DNA of 64,000 nucleotides from Marinoscillum sp. 108 (GCF_902506655.1 NZ_LR734811.1:54466-118465), one strand, 5' to 3'; numbered from the stretch's first letter, positions 35,194-48,500 are shown. Notes: generated by a model from the sequence alone, not told the origin. Translations and numbers: made by a program.

Positions 35194-36218
35194 AGGCTTT
35201 TGAAGGTGGAAAGTGTTTGCTCCAGGTGATCATCCGTGAAATCCAGATGAGTCACAAATCTGACTGCTTTTTTTCCGAAAGATACGGCCAGCACGCCCTT
35301 TTTGGCGAGCTTCTTCAAATATTCTTCCGGTGAAATCCCATCCAGCTCGGCAATCACGATATTGGTTACCACCGGGATCACCTCACCAATAAAAGGCTGC
35401 CCCTCCAGCCCCCTGCCGATGGCCCTGGCCCTCTGATGATCTTCGGCAAGTCTGGTACGATGGTGATCCAGGGCATAGGTACATGCTGCGGCCAGATAGC
35501 CCGCCTGTCGCATGCCTCCACCCATAGCTTTCCGCACCCGCTTAGCTTCTTTGATCATGGGCTTGGAGGCCAGCAGCACAGAACCCACCGGAGCCCCCAG
35601 ACCTTTTGAAAAACTAATAGAGAGCGTATCAAACAAACCTCCATAATCTGCCGGGTCTTCCCCCGTCTCCGCCAGCGCATTGAAAAACCGAGCCCCATCC
35701 ATGTGTAGATTCAGGCCATGAGCATCGCAAACTTTTCGAATCCTGCGTATCTCCCTGATATCGTAGATACTCCCACCACCCTTGTTCATGGTGTTCTCGA
35801 GGCCTACCAGTTTGGTCCGCGGAAAATGAATGTCATCCGCATTGATGTTTTCCTCAACCTGCTCCGCTGTAAGACGTCCTCTGTCTCCAACGAGTAACTT
35901 CGGGGAGAGCATAGAATTGTAAGCCATTCCGCCACCTTCGTAGAGATAAATATGAGCATCTTTATCGCAGATCACCTCATCCTGGGGGCTGGTGGATATG
36001 CGCAGCGCAATCTGATTGGCCATGGTGCCAGAAGGGCAAAAAAGTGCCGCCTCCATACCAAAAAGTGCCGCAATCCTCTCCTGAAGTTCATTCACTGAGG
36101 GGTCATCGCCCAGCACATCGTCGCCCACCTTAGCGGACATCATGGCCTCCAGCATGGCAGGCGTAGGTCGTGTGATGGTGTCGCTTCTCAGGTCGGCTAT
36201 GCTGCTTGTTGTCATCAT
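35190..36218 (-). CDS. ltaE: Low-specificity L-threonine aldolase
   Basis: 342-aa fold-type I PLP enzyme of the beta-eliminating lyase (threonine aldolase) group. N-terminal [19 protein letters not shown] and [15 protein letters not shown] are diagnostic. The PLP lysine lies in [17 protein letters not shown]. It cleaves L-threonine or allo-threonine to glycine plus acetaldehyde. The downstream small lipoprotein gene overlaps by 4 bases. Confidence 0.94.
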   Translation of the reverse strand: MMTTSSIADLRSDTITRPTPAMLEAMMSAKVGDDVLGDDPSVNELQERIAALFGMEAALFCPSGTMANQIALRISTSPQDEVICDKDAHIYLYEGGGMAYNSMLSPKLLVGDRGRLTAEQVEENINADDIHFPRTKLVGLENTMNKGGGSIYDIREIRRIRKVCDAHGLNLHMDGARFFNALAETGEDPADYGGLFDTLSISFSKGLGAPVGSVLLASKPMIKEAKRVRKAMGGGMRQAGYLAAACTYALDHHRTRLAEDHQRARAIGRGLEGQPFIGEVIPVVTNIVIAELDGISPEEYLKKLAKKGVLAVSFGKKAVRFVTHLDFTDDHLEQTLSTFKSL

Positions 36219-36249
36219 TGCTCTAAAATATGGAAATTGGAAATAAACC

Positions 36250-36257
36250 TATCTTTG
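36250..36257 (+). promoter_or_regulatory. -7 promoter box of the DAHP synthase gene
   Basis: TATCTTTG, 41 bases before the ATG. No obvious -33 element. Confidence 0.5.
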
Positions 36258-36298
36258 AATCCCCATAAATTCATATTAACACGCATTAATTCGACTCT

Positions 36299-37297
36299 AT
36301 GATTATCCACCTCAAAGGTGACCTGGCTCCTGAGAAAATAGCCACCCTCGCTACTGCACATGAAGCCATCCATTTTCGGTCAGAGGACAGGGACATACTG
36401 GTGCTCTCTTCCAAAATCACTTCCGTCCCGACAGCCCTGGCCCCTTACGTTGATCAATCTTTTGTGATGTCCAGCGATATCCAGCTGGCCAGCAGGGACT
36501 ATCAGCCTTATAAGAGAAATATTAAAATTGGTCAGGATGTGTTAGGTGGCAGCACCAATCACACCATGATGATGGCTGGACCCTGCAGCATAGAATCCTG
36601 GGAACAAATCTCTCAGACTGCTGAGCTGCTAAAATCCCTCAACATCAAAACATTGAGGGCAGGCTGTTTCAAGCCACGCACCTCGCCCTATACCTTTCAG
36701 GGAATGGGCGAAGAGGGATTAAAAATGCTGGTAAAAGTGCGGGAAACTTATGATCTGAATATTATCACTGAGGTGAAAGACAGCTCTCACGTGGACCTGG
36801 TGATTGACCATGCAGACATTGTACAAATCGGCACCAAAGCCATGTATGACCAGAGTATTCTACGAAAATGCGGGAAGTCTACCAAGCCAGTCCTGCTCAA
36901 AAGAGGCTTCGGTACCACTCTGCAGGAGTTTGTGCAGGCGGCAGAGTTTATCCTTTCCGGTGGCAATCCCAATGTCATGCTGTGTGAACGGGGTATTCGC
37001 ACATTTGAAAATAAAACCAGGTTTACCCTCGACCTGACCGGTGTGGCCTATCTGAAGGAATTCACCAACCTGCCCGTGGTGGTAGACCCCAGCCATGCCA
37101 TGGGTTATAGATATGGCATCCCTGATCTCACCAGAGCTGCTGTAGCGATGGGGATTGATGGTTTGCTGATAGAAACCCACCCAACACCCGAACTGGCGAA
37201 ATCTGATGCCGCCCAGCAACTCAATTTTGATGAGTTTACCAAAATGTTTCATTCACTAAAACCTGTCGCAGAGGCGGTAGGTCAAAAACTAATCTGA
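36299..37297 (+). CDS. aroF: 3-deoxy-7-phosphoheptulonate synthase (DAHP synthase, class I beta with ferredoxin-like N-domain)
   Basis: 332 aa. A short N-terminal ferredoxin-like domain (~1-65) precedes the TIM barrel, as in the Thermotoga-type enzyme. Motifs: MMMAGPCSIESWEQI, LRAGCFKPRTSPYTFQG, GTKAMYDQS, LLKRGFG and VVVDPSHAMGYR. It condenses phosphoenolpyruvate and erythrose-4-phosphate in the first step of the shikimate pathway. KDO-8-phosphate synthase was considered and rejected because its signature motifs differ. The stop codon TGA overlaps the ATG of kdsC (TGATG), so the pair is co-translated. Confidence 0.93.
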   Translation: MIIHLKGDLAPEKIATLATAHEAIHFRSEDRDILVLSSKITSVPTALAPYVDQSFVMSSDIQLASRDYQPYKRNIKIGQDVLGGSTNHTMMMAGPCSIESWEQISQTAELLKSLNIKTLRAGCFKPRTSPYTFQGMGEEGLKMLVKVRETYDLNIITEVKDSSHVDLVIDHADIVQIGTKAMYDQSILRKCGKSTKPVLLKRGFGTTLQEFVQAAEFILSGGNPNVMLCERGIRTFENKTRFTLDLTGVAYLKEFTNLPVVVDPSHAMGYRYGIPDLTRAAVAMGIDGLLIETHPTPELAKSDAAQQLNFDEFTKMFHSLKPVAEAVGQKLI

Positions 37298-37779
37298 TGT
37301 CTAAACTTTCACACATTAAGCTCCTGGTATTGGACGTGGACGGCACCATGACCGACGGAGGGATCTACATCATGGAGGATGGCAGGCAGTTCAAAAAATT
37401 TCATGCCCGTGACGGGCTAGGTATCAAGGAAGCCATCAAGGCTGGCGTGGAAGTGGGCATCATTAGCCATAGTCTGGCCACAGAAATGGTCAACTCCCGC
37501 GCCAATATGCTGGGAATGAAGCACTTTTATGTGGGTCAACGCCCTAAGCTTGAGGTCTTAAATGAATGGATGAAAGCACTCGACATCAGCTACAGTGAGG
37601 TCTGTTTTATTGGTGATGACCTCAATGACCTGGAGGTCATGCAAAAAGTGGGTTTCTCTGCCTGCCCGGCGGATGCAGCATCCGGTATCAAGAAAATTGC
37701 GAAAGTGGTATTGGACAGAAAAGGTGGAGATGCTGCGGTGCGTGAATTTATTGATCGATTTATCCTTTCTGGGGACTAA
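37297..37779 (+). CDS. kdsC: 3-deoxy-D-manno-octulosonate 8-phosphate phosphatase KdsC (HAD superfamily)
   Basis: 160-aa HAD phosphatase, subclass C0 (no cap), of the normal KdsC length. Motif I LLVLDVDGTMTDG (nucleophile D13, D15), FHARDGLGIKEA, motif II GIISHSLA, motif IV CFIGDDLNDLEVM. It releases phosphate from KDO-8-P for lipopolysaccharide core synthesis. Start overlaps the DAHP synthase stop. The coupling of a shikimate enzyme to KdsC is of note, because both use PEP-derived 3-deoxy sugar acids. Confidence 0.9.
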   Translation: MSKLSHIKLLVLDVDGTMTDGGIYIMEDGRQFKKFHARDGLGIKEAIKAGVEVGIISHSLATEMVNSRANMLGMKHFYVGQRPKLEVLNEWMKALDISYSEVCFIGDDLNDLEVMQKVGFSACPADAASGIKKIAKVVLDRKGGDAAVREFIDRFILSGD

Positions 37780-38649
37780 TCAATCAAATTTATTTAAAAA
37801 CTGAGTGAAGAAGAAGATGGGCATTGGCCAGAGCTTCCTGGCAAACTTCTTTTTGAAAAAGCCAAAATGGCCAATTTTTTCAAATCCCAGATCTTTTGGT
37901 TTGATAAACTGAAAAGTGGTCACGGCATTTCGATAATAATGCATCAGGGCCTGTGTAGCGGCCGAAGGTGCCAGCAGTTTATCATCCTGAATATTCACAA
38001 AATGCACCGGGATCTTTACCGCATCAAATTTTTGGGCCATCTCCTTACTCCCCTGCAATACGCCCTGAGGGTGGGTTCCCCACTTTCTCCACTCGAGTGC
38101 CGCATTCCTGGGGATATCTATTTTTCCACCCATGGTCCAGCCCGGCAAGTAGCGGTAGATGGCCACAGTGGTGGGTATTAAAATATACCAGAAAATCAGT
38201 ACATACAGCCACCAAAAGCCCTTCCAGTGTCCATTATAGGCAGATTGAGACCCCACAAAGTAAGCTGATCTAATGCGTCCGTTGTTGGCCGCCTTTGGAA
38301 AAATCTGCCCCGCCACACTGTGACCTATCAGGAAAATTTTATCATATTTTTTATTCGCCCAGGCAATCACGCTATTGAGGTCTTTGTCCCCCCAGTCGCT
38401 CATTTTGCAGCGCTCGTCTTTGACCGAGCTGTGCAGCGAGTCTCCTATCCCCCGATAGTCAAAAGTGATCACATCAAATTCTTTGTATTGGCAAGCGTAG
38501 TCTGCAAACCCTTTGTAGTAGCGCTGAGGGGCCCCTGCTGCAGGGCTCACGATGATCAGATGTGCGCTTTTGGCATCCCCTGAAAAAAGCGTAGCGCTTA
38601 TTTTAGTTTTATCCTCCGAAATGATCTGAAACCCTTCAGCCTTATGCAT
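37780..38649 (-). CDS. Alpha/beta-hydrolase family protein
   Basis: 289-aa alpha/beta hydrolase. Nucleophile elbow FLIGHSVAGQIFP (Ser in GHSVAG); oxyanion region VSPAAGAPQRYYKGFADY; a late Asp in NIQDDKLLAPS and a His in EKIGHFGFFKK complete a plausible triad. A hydrophobic segment (WWLYVLIFWYILIPTTVAIY, ~145-165) may be a membrane-facing lid. Substrate unknown; esterase or serine aminopeptidase S33-like groups are candidates. Its stop abuts the end of kdsC. Confidence 0.85.
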   Translation of the reverse strand: MHKAEGFQIISEDKTKISATLFSGDAKSAHLIIVSPAAGAPQRYYKGFADYACQYKEFDVITFDYRGIGDSLHSSVKDERCKMSDWGDKDLNSVIAWANKKYDKIFLIGHSVAGQIFPKAANNGRIRSAYFVGSQSAYNGHWKGFWWLYVLIFWYILIPTTVAIYRYLPGWTMGGKIDIPRNAALEWRKWGTHPQGVLQGSKEMAQKFDAVKIPVHFVNIQDDKLLAPSAATQALMHYYRNAVTTFQFIKPKDLGFEKIGHFGFFKKKFARKLWPMPIFFFTQFLNKFD

Positions 38650-38735
38650 GCCTTGTTTTTATACTGAATTTGCCGATGTGGCGGATGACATCTGACTGCC
38701 GCAAATGTATTATAATACTTTATATTCACAATCCG

Positions 38736-38766
38736 TTTGGCAATGTGTCCATTTCAAATATTTTTG
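38736..38766 (+). promoter_or_regulatory. Canonical Bacteroidota promoter of sucD
   Basis: TTTG (38736-38739), exactly 19 bases, then TATTTTTG (38759-38766). The ATG of sucD is 25 bases further. Confidence 0.8.
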
Positions 38767-38791
38767 CAACTCAAATAGAAACCAATCCAAA

Positions 38792-39664
38792 ATGAGCGTT
38801 CTAGTTAATAAAAATTCTAAAATAATCGTACAGGGCTTTACCGGCACTGAAGGAACCTTCCACGCCACTCAAATGATTGAGTACGGCACGAATGTAGTAG
38901 GAGGCGTAACTCCAGGCAAAGGTGGACAAAGCCACCTGGACAAACCTGTGTTTAATACTGTGAAGGATGCCGTAGATGCAACAGGTGCTGACGTATCTAT
39001 CATCTTCGTGCCACCAGCATTCGCTGCTGATGCCATCATGGAAGCTGCTGATGCAGGCATCAAGGTTATCATCACCATCACAGAGGGTATTCCTGTGAAG
39101 GACATGATGAAAGCCAAACCTTACGCCATTGCCAGAGGAGCCAAACTGGTAGGGCCAAACTGCCCTGGGGTGATCACTCCGGGTGAAGCCAAAGTGGGCA
39201 TTATGCCAGGTTTTGTATTTAAGAAAGGAAATATTGGGATCGTTTCTAAATCAGGAACATTGACCTACGAAGCAGCCGATCAGGTAGTAAAAGCAGGATT
39301 GGGTATTACTACCGCCATCGGTATTGGAGGAGATCCTATCATCGGTACTTCTACCAAAGATGCTGTACAGTTGCTCATGGAGGATCCGGAGACTGAAGGG
39401 ATCGTGATGATCGGTGAAATCGGTGGAAACTACGAAGCTGAGGCAGCCAAATGGATCAAAGAAAATGGCAACAAAAAGCCTGTAGTAGGATTTATTGCCG
39501 GCCAAACAGCACCTCCCGGAAGAAGAATGGGCCATGCCGGAGCCATTATCGGTGGCGCAGATGACACTGCTGCCGCCAAAATGAAGATCATGGCCGCCAA
39601 TGGCATCCATGTGGTCAACTCCCCTGCAGATATCGGGGAAGTCATGAAAAAAGCATTGGGCTAA
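38792..39664 (+). CDS. sucD: Succinyl-CoA synthetase (ADP-forming) subunit alpha
   Basis: 290-aa alpha subunit of the TCA-cycle enzyme that interconverts succinyl-CoA plus ADP/GDP and succinate plus ATP/GTP. The CoA-binding Rossmann domain starts [18 protein letters not shown] and contains GGVTPGKGG; the active-site phosphohistidine lies in [12 protein letters not shown] near the end. [11 protein letters not shown] is the second signature. The start is the ATG at 38792, supported by the promoter; an in-frame extension to 38705 would run through that promoter. The beta subunit gene is not adjacent. Confidence 0.96.
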   Translation: MSVLVNKNSKIIVQGFTGTEGTFHATQMIEYGTNVVGGVTPGKGGQSHLDKPVFNTVKDAVDATGADVSIIFVPPAFAADAIMEAADAGIKVIITITEGIPVKDMMKAKPYAIARGAKLVGPNCPGVITPGEAKVGIMPGFVFKKGNIGIVSKSGTLTYEAADQVVKAGLGITTAIGIGGDPIIGTSTKDAVQLLMEDPETEGIVMIGEIGGNYEAEAAKWIKENGNKKPVVGFIAGQTAPPGRRMGHAGAIIGGADDTAAAKMKIMAANGIHVVNSPADIGEVMKKALG

Positions 39665-39689
39665 TAACTTTAGTTCGATTAGATATAGA

Positions 39690-39728
39690 TAAGCCGGTCA
39701 GAATTTTCTGACCGGCTTTATTTTTTTA
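39690..39728 (+). terminator. Terminator of sucD
   Basis: The stem AAGCCGGTCAGA/TCTGACCGGCTT is followed by a T-rich run (TTTATTTTTTT). Confidence 0.88.
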
Positions 39729-39743
39729 TTGCCCTTCTTTTTT

Positions 39744-39774
39744 TTTGCAAACTAATTTTTCCGTGTTACGTTTG
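39744..39774 (+). promoter_or_regulatory. Canonical promoter of the riboswitch-metY-metX unit
   Basis: TTTG (39744-39747), exactly 19 bases, then TACGTTTG (39767-39774). Transcription should begin near 39779, only ~16 bases before the riboswitch P1 helix. Confidence 0.8.
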
Positions 39775-39794
39775 TGCTCTCAAATCGATAAAGC

Positions 39795-39891
39795 ATCGAT
39801 TTATAAAGAAGCGCTGAGAGACAGGCTCTAAGAAGCGCTAGCAACCCCCACCCTAAACGGGAAGGTGCTAATTCCTGATATATAAATTGAT
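39795..39891 (+). ncRNA. SAM-I (S-box) riboswitch aptamer
   Basis: The P1 closing helix pairs ATCGATTTATA (39795-39805) with TATAAATTGAT (39881-39891), 11 bp with one G-U pair. P2 uses the repeated AGCGCT arms (39810-39815 and 39833-39838) around a kink-turn-like TGAGAGA and the GGCTC segment. The junction has GCAACC, and the core P3-side sequence AAGGTGCTAATTCC (39862-39875) is the hallmark of the S-box. SAM binding should stabilise P1. The 3' arm of P1 ends four bases before the ATG of a 40-codon ORF, so a translational effect on that ORF is likely. The downstream genes metY and metX fit SAM control. Confidence 0.92.
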
Positions 39892-39895
39892 AGTT

Positions 39896-40018
39896 ATGAA
39901 ATTCAACAAAAACACTTTTGCGAAAGCAACTGCTTTTTTGCCAAGCATTGAAGCAAGGTTATCTATTTCACATTCTCCGATCGACAGAGGGTTCTGTTGT
40001 ATGTGTTACTACTGCTAA
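39896..40018 (+). CDS. 40-aa small ORF ending in a Cys/Met cluster: candidate leader peptide
   Basis: The ATG at 39896 lies 4 bases after the riboswitch P1 helix; TAA at 40016-40018. The N-terminal half is basic (MKFNKNTFAKATAFLPSIEA). All four cysteines and a Met are in the last seven residues (positions 34-40: C-C-M-C-Y-Y-C), codons TGT TGT ATG TGT TAC TAC TGC at 39995-40015. This is the position and composition expected for a ribosome-stalling leader that senses Cys-tRNA or Met-tRNA supply ahead of metY-metX. A metal-binding peptide is an alternative. I do not recognise the family. Whether it is translated is not proven by sequence alone. Confidence 0.6.
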   Translation: MKFNKNTFAKATAFLPSIEARLSISHSPIDRGFCCMCYYC

Positions 40019-40061
40019 TTCCGCAGGTATTGTTCCTTTTAGTTATTGGAAAATCCGCAGG
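40012..40061 (+). promoter_or_regulatory. Possible alternative hairpins after the leader ORF
   Basis: CTGC (40012-40015, containing the last Cys codon) can pair with GCAG at 40023-40026 or with GCAG at 40057-40060. The octamer TCCGCAGG occurs twice (40020-40027, 40054-40061). A ribosome paused on the Cys codons would cover the shared arm. No T-run terminator follows, so any effect would be on translation or Rho-dependent termination. Confidence 0.35.
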
Positions 40062-40114
40062 CCGATTCATGTATTGTCTTTGGTCATAAAAGCATACCCC
40101 ATATACTATTCTAG

Positions 40115-42437
<2,323 letters not shown>

Positions 42438-42455
42438 ACATATCAGACACAAAAA

Positions 42456-42478
42456 AAGCCAACCCCTTGGGTTGGCTT
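42456..42478. terminator. Bidirectional terminator between metX and the giant T9SS gene
   Basis: The stem AAGCCAACCC/GGGTTGGCTT has a 3-base loop. The minus strand has a T7 run, so it serves the giant gene best; on the plus strand the T run is short. Confidence 0.85.
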
Positions 42479-42505
42479 ATCTCCCGAAAAGTATCCGGGA
42501 CTGCC

Positions 42506-45500
42506 CTAGTTCTTCTTGATCACTTTTACCTGATCAATGACCTTACCTTCGCTGAGTATTTGCAGGATATAAATACCCGCTTCTACCCTGCTAATGTCCA
42601 TGGGTTCATTGCTTTTCCCTTCCTGTACTAGACCACCATCCAGTTCATACAGTTTGCAAATGGTTACCTCTGGTGTTTTCACTAAGATGTGGCTACTCGC
42701 CGGATTGGGGTATACGTTCACCCGAACTGGAGACGGTGCACTCAAAACCTGCTCTGAAGTAATGACCAAAGTTTCGGTAGCGGATCCCGTATAATTAGTT
42801 TCAATGATTTCCACAATGACCTCATAACTGCCGGCTGTCACAGGCTCCTCAGCGTCCCCATTGAATGTCATGACAAAGTTCAAGTCGGCCGGCTCAGTGG
42901 TCACTTCAGGTCTCTTCCCGGTGCCATCCTCCTCATGTTCCAAATCGGTCAGTACTATTGAGGCCATGGCCTTGTGGATCGTAAGCACCCCTTCTGTGTA
43001 TACAAAAGAATAATTTGCTGCTTCTCCACCTGAGCTGGTGATTTCATAAACTCCGGCATCAGGAATCCCAGATAAACCAGCGCCTGCCTGAGGTTGTACG
43101 AGCAGGGCCTGCTCATCCTCGCCATTTACAAATCCTGAAATGGAATAAGTAAACTCAGGAAGCGCTTCACCATATACCACCTCCTGATCATCTGGTGTCA
43201 CCACCAGCTCAGCGGTACTCACTTCAAACGGCTGACCCACTGATTCTGCAGACAGGTAATCCTGATCACCATTCTGAGTAGCAGTGATTGTAGTGGTACC
43301 AGCCCCCACAATGGTGACAGTGCTACCACTGACAGTGGCTACCGACTCATCCGAACTTTCAAAACTCACCACCAGACCGGAGGTGGCCGTTGCACTAAGT
43401 TCAAATGGCGCATCGCCAAACACCCTATCATCAGGTCCCACAAACGTGATGGTCTGATCGAGTTTAGTCACATCAGAAACGGATAAAATCTGCTCCTCCG
43501 ACGCAGGCAAGTAATTCGCATTGCCTGCCTGAGTGGCCGTGATAGTAGTGGTTCCCGATGACAAGATGCTCACCGTATTTCCAGAGATGGTAGCGACCGT
43601 TTCGTCAGAGCTCGAAAAGGAAACTTCAAGATCCGAACTGGATGTAGCGATCAGGTCAAAGGGTTTCTCGTTAGCTGCTTTTTCACCAATCGCTTCAAAA
43701 GTAATCAGCTGTGGTGCTCTGTTGACTGTAAGCACCTGAGCCACGTCACTGGCCACGTCAAACTCCTCATCACCCGGCTGGCTCGCTGTAATGGTAGTAT
43801 TACCAGCGCCGATTATGGTCACCACCTTGCCAGAGATGGTAGCCACTGTTTCATCTGAACTCTCATAAGTAATCTCCAACCCACTGCTGGCATAAGCTTC
43901 CAAATCGAAGGAGCCATCTCCATAGGTTTTTTCACTGAGTAGTTCGAAAGTAATCGACTGTGAATACTTGCTGACTGTAATCGTTTGCTGACTTGTAGTA
44001 GCATTATAGCTTTCGTCACCAGGCTGGCTTGCGGTGATGATTGCACTGCCAGCACCAATGATTTCTAAAAACCCACCTTCGACCATCGCCACATCCGTAT
44101 TGGATGAGCTAAACACTACTTCCAGTCCGGAGCTGGCTGTAGCTTCAAGTGGGATACTCTCTGCCCCGATGTTCACCTCTGAGGCTATCTGCGTGAAGGA
44201 AATGGTCTGATCACTTTTGGAAACCTCCAGGTCAAATGTCATGGACACTGACTCATCAAAAGGGTCTGAAGCTATAATCTCCACAGTATATTCTCCCAAT
44301 GTGCCCACTGTGGGTGAAATGGTCAGCGTATCCTCTTCCAGCACGATCCAATCAGGCAACTCGGCTCCCCCAAATAACTGAGATTCAAAAGACAGATCGT
44401 CACCGTTGGGATCTTCAAATAGGGTACTCATCGCCAGGGTCAGTGTATCCCCAATGTCCAACCTCAAAAGAGATAGCGAAGAGCGAACAACTGGCGAACT
44501 ATTGGTGGATATAACTGTCAACACAAATACATCAGAAGCGCTTTCCTCTCCATCAGAAGCCGTAACCCGGAGTGAATATTGACCCACATTCTCCTGAGAA
44601 CTCGTCCCACTGAGCGTACGACTGGCCGCGTCAAAAGTCAACCAGGATGGCAAATCACTTCCGTCTTCCATTCTAATGGAAAAAATCAGTTCTGCATGAT
44701 CCTCATCAGAAAAGGCCGACTCAGAGATGACGATGGAGATGTCCTCCCCTACATCTACACTGTGATCGGGCAAACCAGCTACCAGGAAGGGCGCATCATT
44801 GACCTCATTCACCGTCAGCACAAACTCATCGGACACCTCAGCAAACTCATCAGCTGCTGTAAGCACAATCGTGTACGTGCTCACGTCTGACTGCAACGGG
44901 GTACCCGACAACTCAAAATCTGTAGCTTCAAAGGTCAACCAGGATGGTAACGGGTCGCCTCCCTGCAAGGTCATGCCATAAGTAAGTAAATCGTCATCTG
45001 GATCTGTGAATGTATTGGCCGCAAAGCTGTACTGAAAAGGCTGGTCTTCACTGGCTTCCAGATCTGGTACAGGCGCCGCTACCACCGGGGGATCATTATC
45101 CAATGTGACCTTTAAAGTGAAGTCTGTATAAACACTGGAAGTGGAGGGATCAGTAGCAGTAACTCTTATGGTATGGTTTGCCACATCTGACACAGTGGGT
45201 GTACCGTCAAATGTTTTGGTAGAACCATCAAACGATAACCAGTCCGGCAAGGCCGACCCATCTGAGAGACCTGCTGTAAGTGTTAATACATCCTCGTCCT
45301 CATCTTCAAAAGTATTTGTGGGCACCTCGAAAGAAAAGGTCAAATCCGTTAAAGCCGTCTTAGTTGAAATGGATTGATTCACTACTGGCGCATCATTCAC
45401 ATTGTTAACTGTGATGTCAAAATCATCAGAAACAATCCCTTCCAGCCCGTCATCGGCAGTAACCCTGATGCTGATCGTACCCACATTTGCCTGAAGGGGC

Positions 45501-48500
45501 GTGCCGCTGAAGGTGTGACTGGCAGGGTCGAAAGAAAGCCAGTCAGGCAAGGCACTCTCATCGGTTAAACTTGCAGATAGTGAAAGCTCATCCTCATCAG
45601 CATCTGCGAACGTATTTTCAGGAATAGAAAAAGTAAAAAGAGCATCTTCATTGGTCTCCTGATTTGCCATGGCGTTGTCCACTGTAGGGTCTGCATTGGA
45701 TCGATTCTTAAACCAGGTGACCTCATTGTCTCCATAGTTACAAACGATGATGTCAAGGTTTCCATCTCCATTTAAATCACCTACCTCAAAATCAATAACA
45801 TCCGACTCCTGGTCAGAGAGCAATGCTGAAGTAAACGCCCCACTTCCATCATTTTCTAAAAAGAAGAGCGCATTATCCGATCGAAAAGAGGTCACCACAT
45901 CCAGATGACCGTCTCCATTCAAATCGACTACTTTCAATACACCTGTACCCTGTCCTGAAAGCAGTGTTTCCGTAATATAGGAGCCTGTTCCATCATTATT
46001 GTATAGCGTAAGGTTATTGGCATGGGAGACTACTATATCCTGATCACCATCACCATCGATATCATCCATTTCCAGGTCATCGAAGAAAATGCCGCTGTGA
46101 CTGATGAAAGAAAGTAGTCCGTCATTTTCATACCATACGTTTTCTCCTCCCAAAATATCCAGATCACCATCCAGGTCATAGTCCAATACTTCTAAGGCGG
46201 TGTGATCATCATCGCTTACATGAAGCTTGGTGAAAGTAAGACTGCCGTTATTCTGATAGATGTCCACAGAAAGATGAGAGACCACAATCAGGTCAAAATC
46301 TCCATCCATGTCCATGTCCTTTATCCTGAAAGCTTCAGGGTCTGTAATACCAGGTACAATGTCCGTGATGGTGAAATTGCCATCCCCGTCGTTTTTATTC
46401 AGCGTGATTTTATCATCAATCGTAGTGGCCGAAATCACATCCAAATCACCATCCTGATCCAAATCAAAAATAAGAATTGAAGATGCATGGACACCCAGAT
46501 CCTTGGTGACGCCTGCATCCGCACCTGCCGATACCAGCAAGTTTGCTGTAGCGGCTGTACCTCCGGGTACTGTAATATCTAAATCATCGTCACCATCCAA
46601 ATCGCCCAAGTCAAGTCCTAGTGGAAAACTATGACTAACAAGGGTCGACTGTTTCACAAATGCTCCGGGAGCGGGTGAGGCAGATGTCTTAAAGTAAAAC
46701 GAAAAGGGTGAAGTCCGGATGGATCCATCCTCGGCCTCTAATTGATCAGAAAGAACAACCGTATATTCATGATTCTGAGCTAAATCAAACGCCGGAGTAA
46801 ATGTGATTGTAGCGGTTCCACCTCCCCCCAAATCCCCAGAAACGACCTGTCCCTGATCATCATATAGCATGAGCGAACCAGGAAGTGTAGTGGCATCTAC
46901 GTTTTTATCAAATGTGATGGAAATACCCGCGTCTGTGGACTGATAGGAACCACGTAGAGGAGTGAAGCTCACCACTGAGATCAGCGGAGGCTCACTCACC
47001 GTAAAATCGAAATCGTCAAATGCAGCTTCACCCGCATGATCGGTGGCAATAAGCCTAAGGCTATAGGTACCATCTGCTCCATAGGGAGCCGTACCCGTCA
47101 GGGTATTATTCTCACTGTTGAAGGTGAGATAATCCGGCAGTGCATTTCCATTGGTCATAGTCATGGAATGTACCAGTGTATTGCTACCGTCAGGATCGGA
47201 AAAAACGCCACTCATGTCAATCGAAAAAGCCACTCCGGCCACTACCTCCTCATCAGACTTAGGGCTGCTCACCACAGGAGTTTCGTTGGCTTTGTTTTGG
47301 TACCAATAGAGTTTATTCGTTCCCTCAGACACAGATACCAGATCCAAATCTGAGTCACCATCCAAATCTCCAAAACCTATCAGATTTCCTTCATTCGCTG
47401 CCAGCTCCCAGTAGGTGAAATTGAAGCCTCCTTTATTTTCCAGCCAGCCTACAGCGTTTACACCATCCGCTCCTATCACAATATCCAGGTCATCATCAGC
47501 ATCCAAGTCCACAAAACAGGCCTGTACTGGTCCGGTAATGTCATCTGATACCTCCAGAGCTGTGAACGACTGATTCCCGTTATTTTGATAAATGACCACA
47601 TGATCCTCCCGATTCTCAGCAGTAAGGATGTCCATATCGCCATCACCATCCACATCCGCCACGTCCACATCTGACACCCCGTCGGCAGTTTGTGTGATTT
47701 CATTATAAGTAAAACCCTGTGATCCGTCATTTTCATACCATGCCAGAAAATTGGTACCATAGTTATGTCCACCAACGACAACATCAATATCGCCATCTTG
47801 ATCCAAATCCTCTGCGTAAGCCTTATTGGGATTAGTCCCAAAGGTTCCTATTTCGAGCTGCGTAAAATTTTGGGCACCATCATTTTTAAACCAGAGCACG
47901 TTATCTGAGCCGCTTTCGGTAGCCAAAACGTCAAGGGAACCATCCTGATTAAGATCTACAATGGAGACACTCATAGTGTAATTCATGGCGGCACTCATTA
48001 CGTGAGAGGTAAACACCTGACTACCGTCGTTCTCCAGCCAGGTCCAAGCCCCCCCAGAATTAGCAAACACTACAATGTCATTGTCTCCATCCTGATCTAT
48101 ATCTGCTACATCTATTTTGCAGGAGGTCACTCCACTGTGATTGATATAGGTCACGGTAAAGTTTCCTGCTCCATCATTTACATGCCAGTTGATCCGCTGG
48201 TAGGGTCGGCTACTAGTCAGCACATCCAGGTCCCCGTCTTTGTCAAGGTCCACTTCCACCATGTCTGTGGGCGTGCTGTCAATGTTATATTCATTTTCGC
48301 TCACAAGAAGTGCCGGAGTGCTCGGGGGAAGAGCTGCCTCTACGTCAAAATAGTAAGACTTATTCCCCGCTATAATACCTCCGCCTTCACTTTTCAAATC
48401 TGTGGTGATCATGACATGGATGCGCTCTCCCGGCAAAAAGTCGTTACCAGGGAGAAACTGGATAGTGGGTGTGCCTCCTCCGGAAAAGCTTCCGGCTATC

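Noticed and set aside
36299..37297. KDO-8-phosphate synthase (kdsA) as the partner of kdsC
   Set aside because: The N-terminal ferredoxin-like domain and the GPCSIES and RAGCFKPRTSPYTFQG motifs are those of DAHP synthase.
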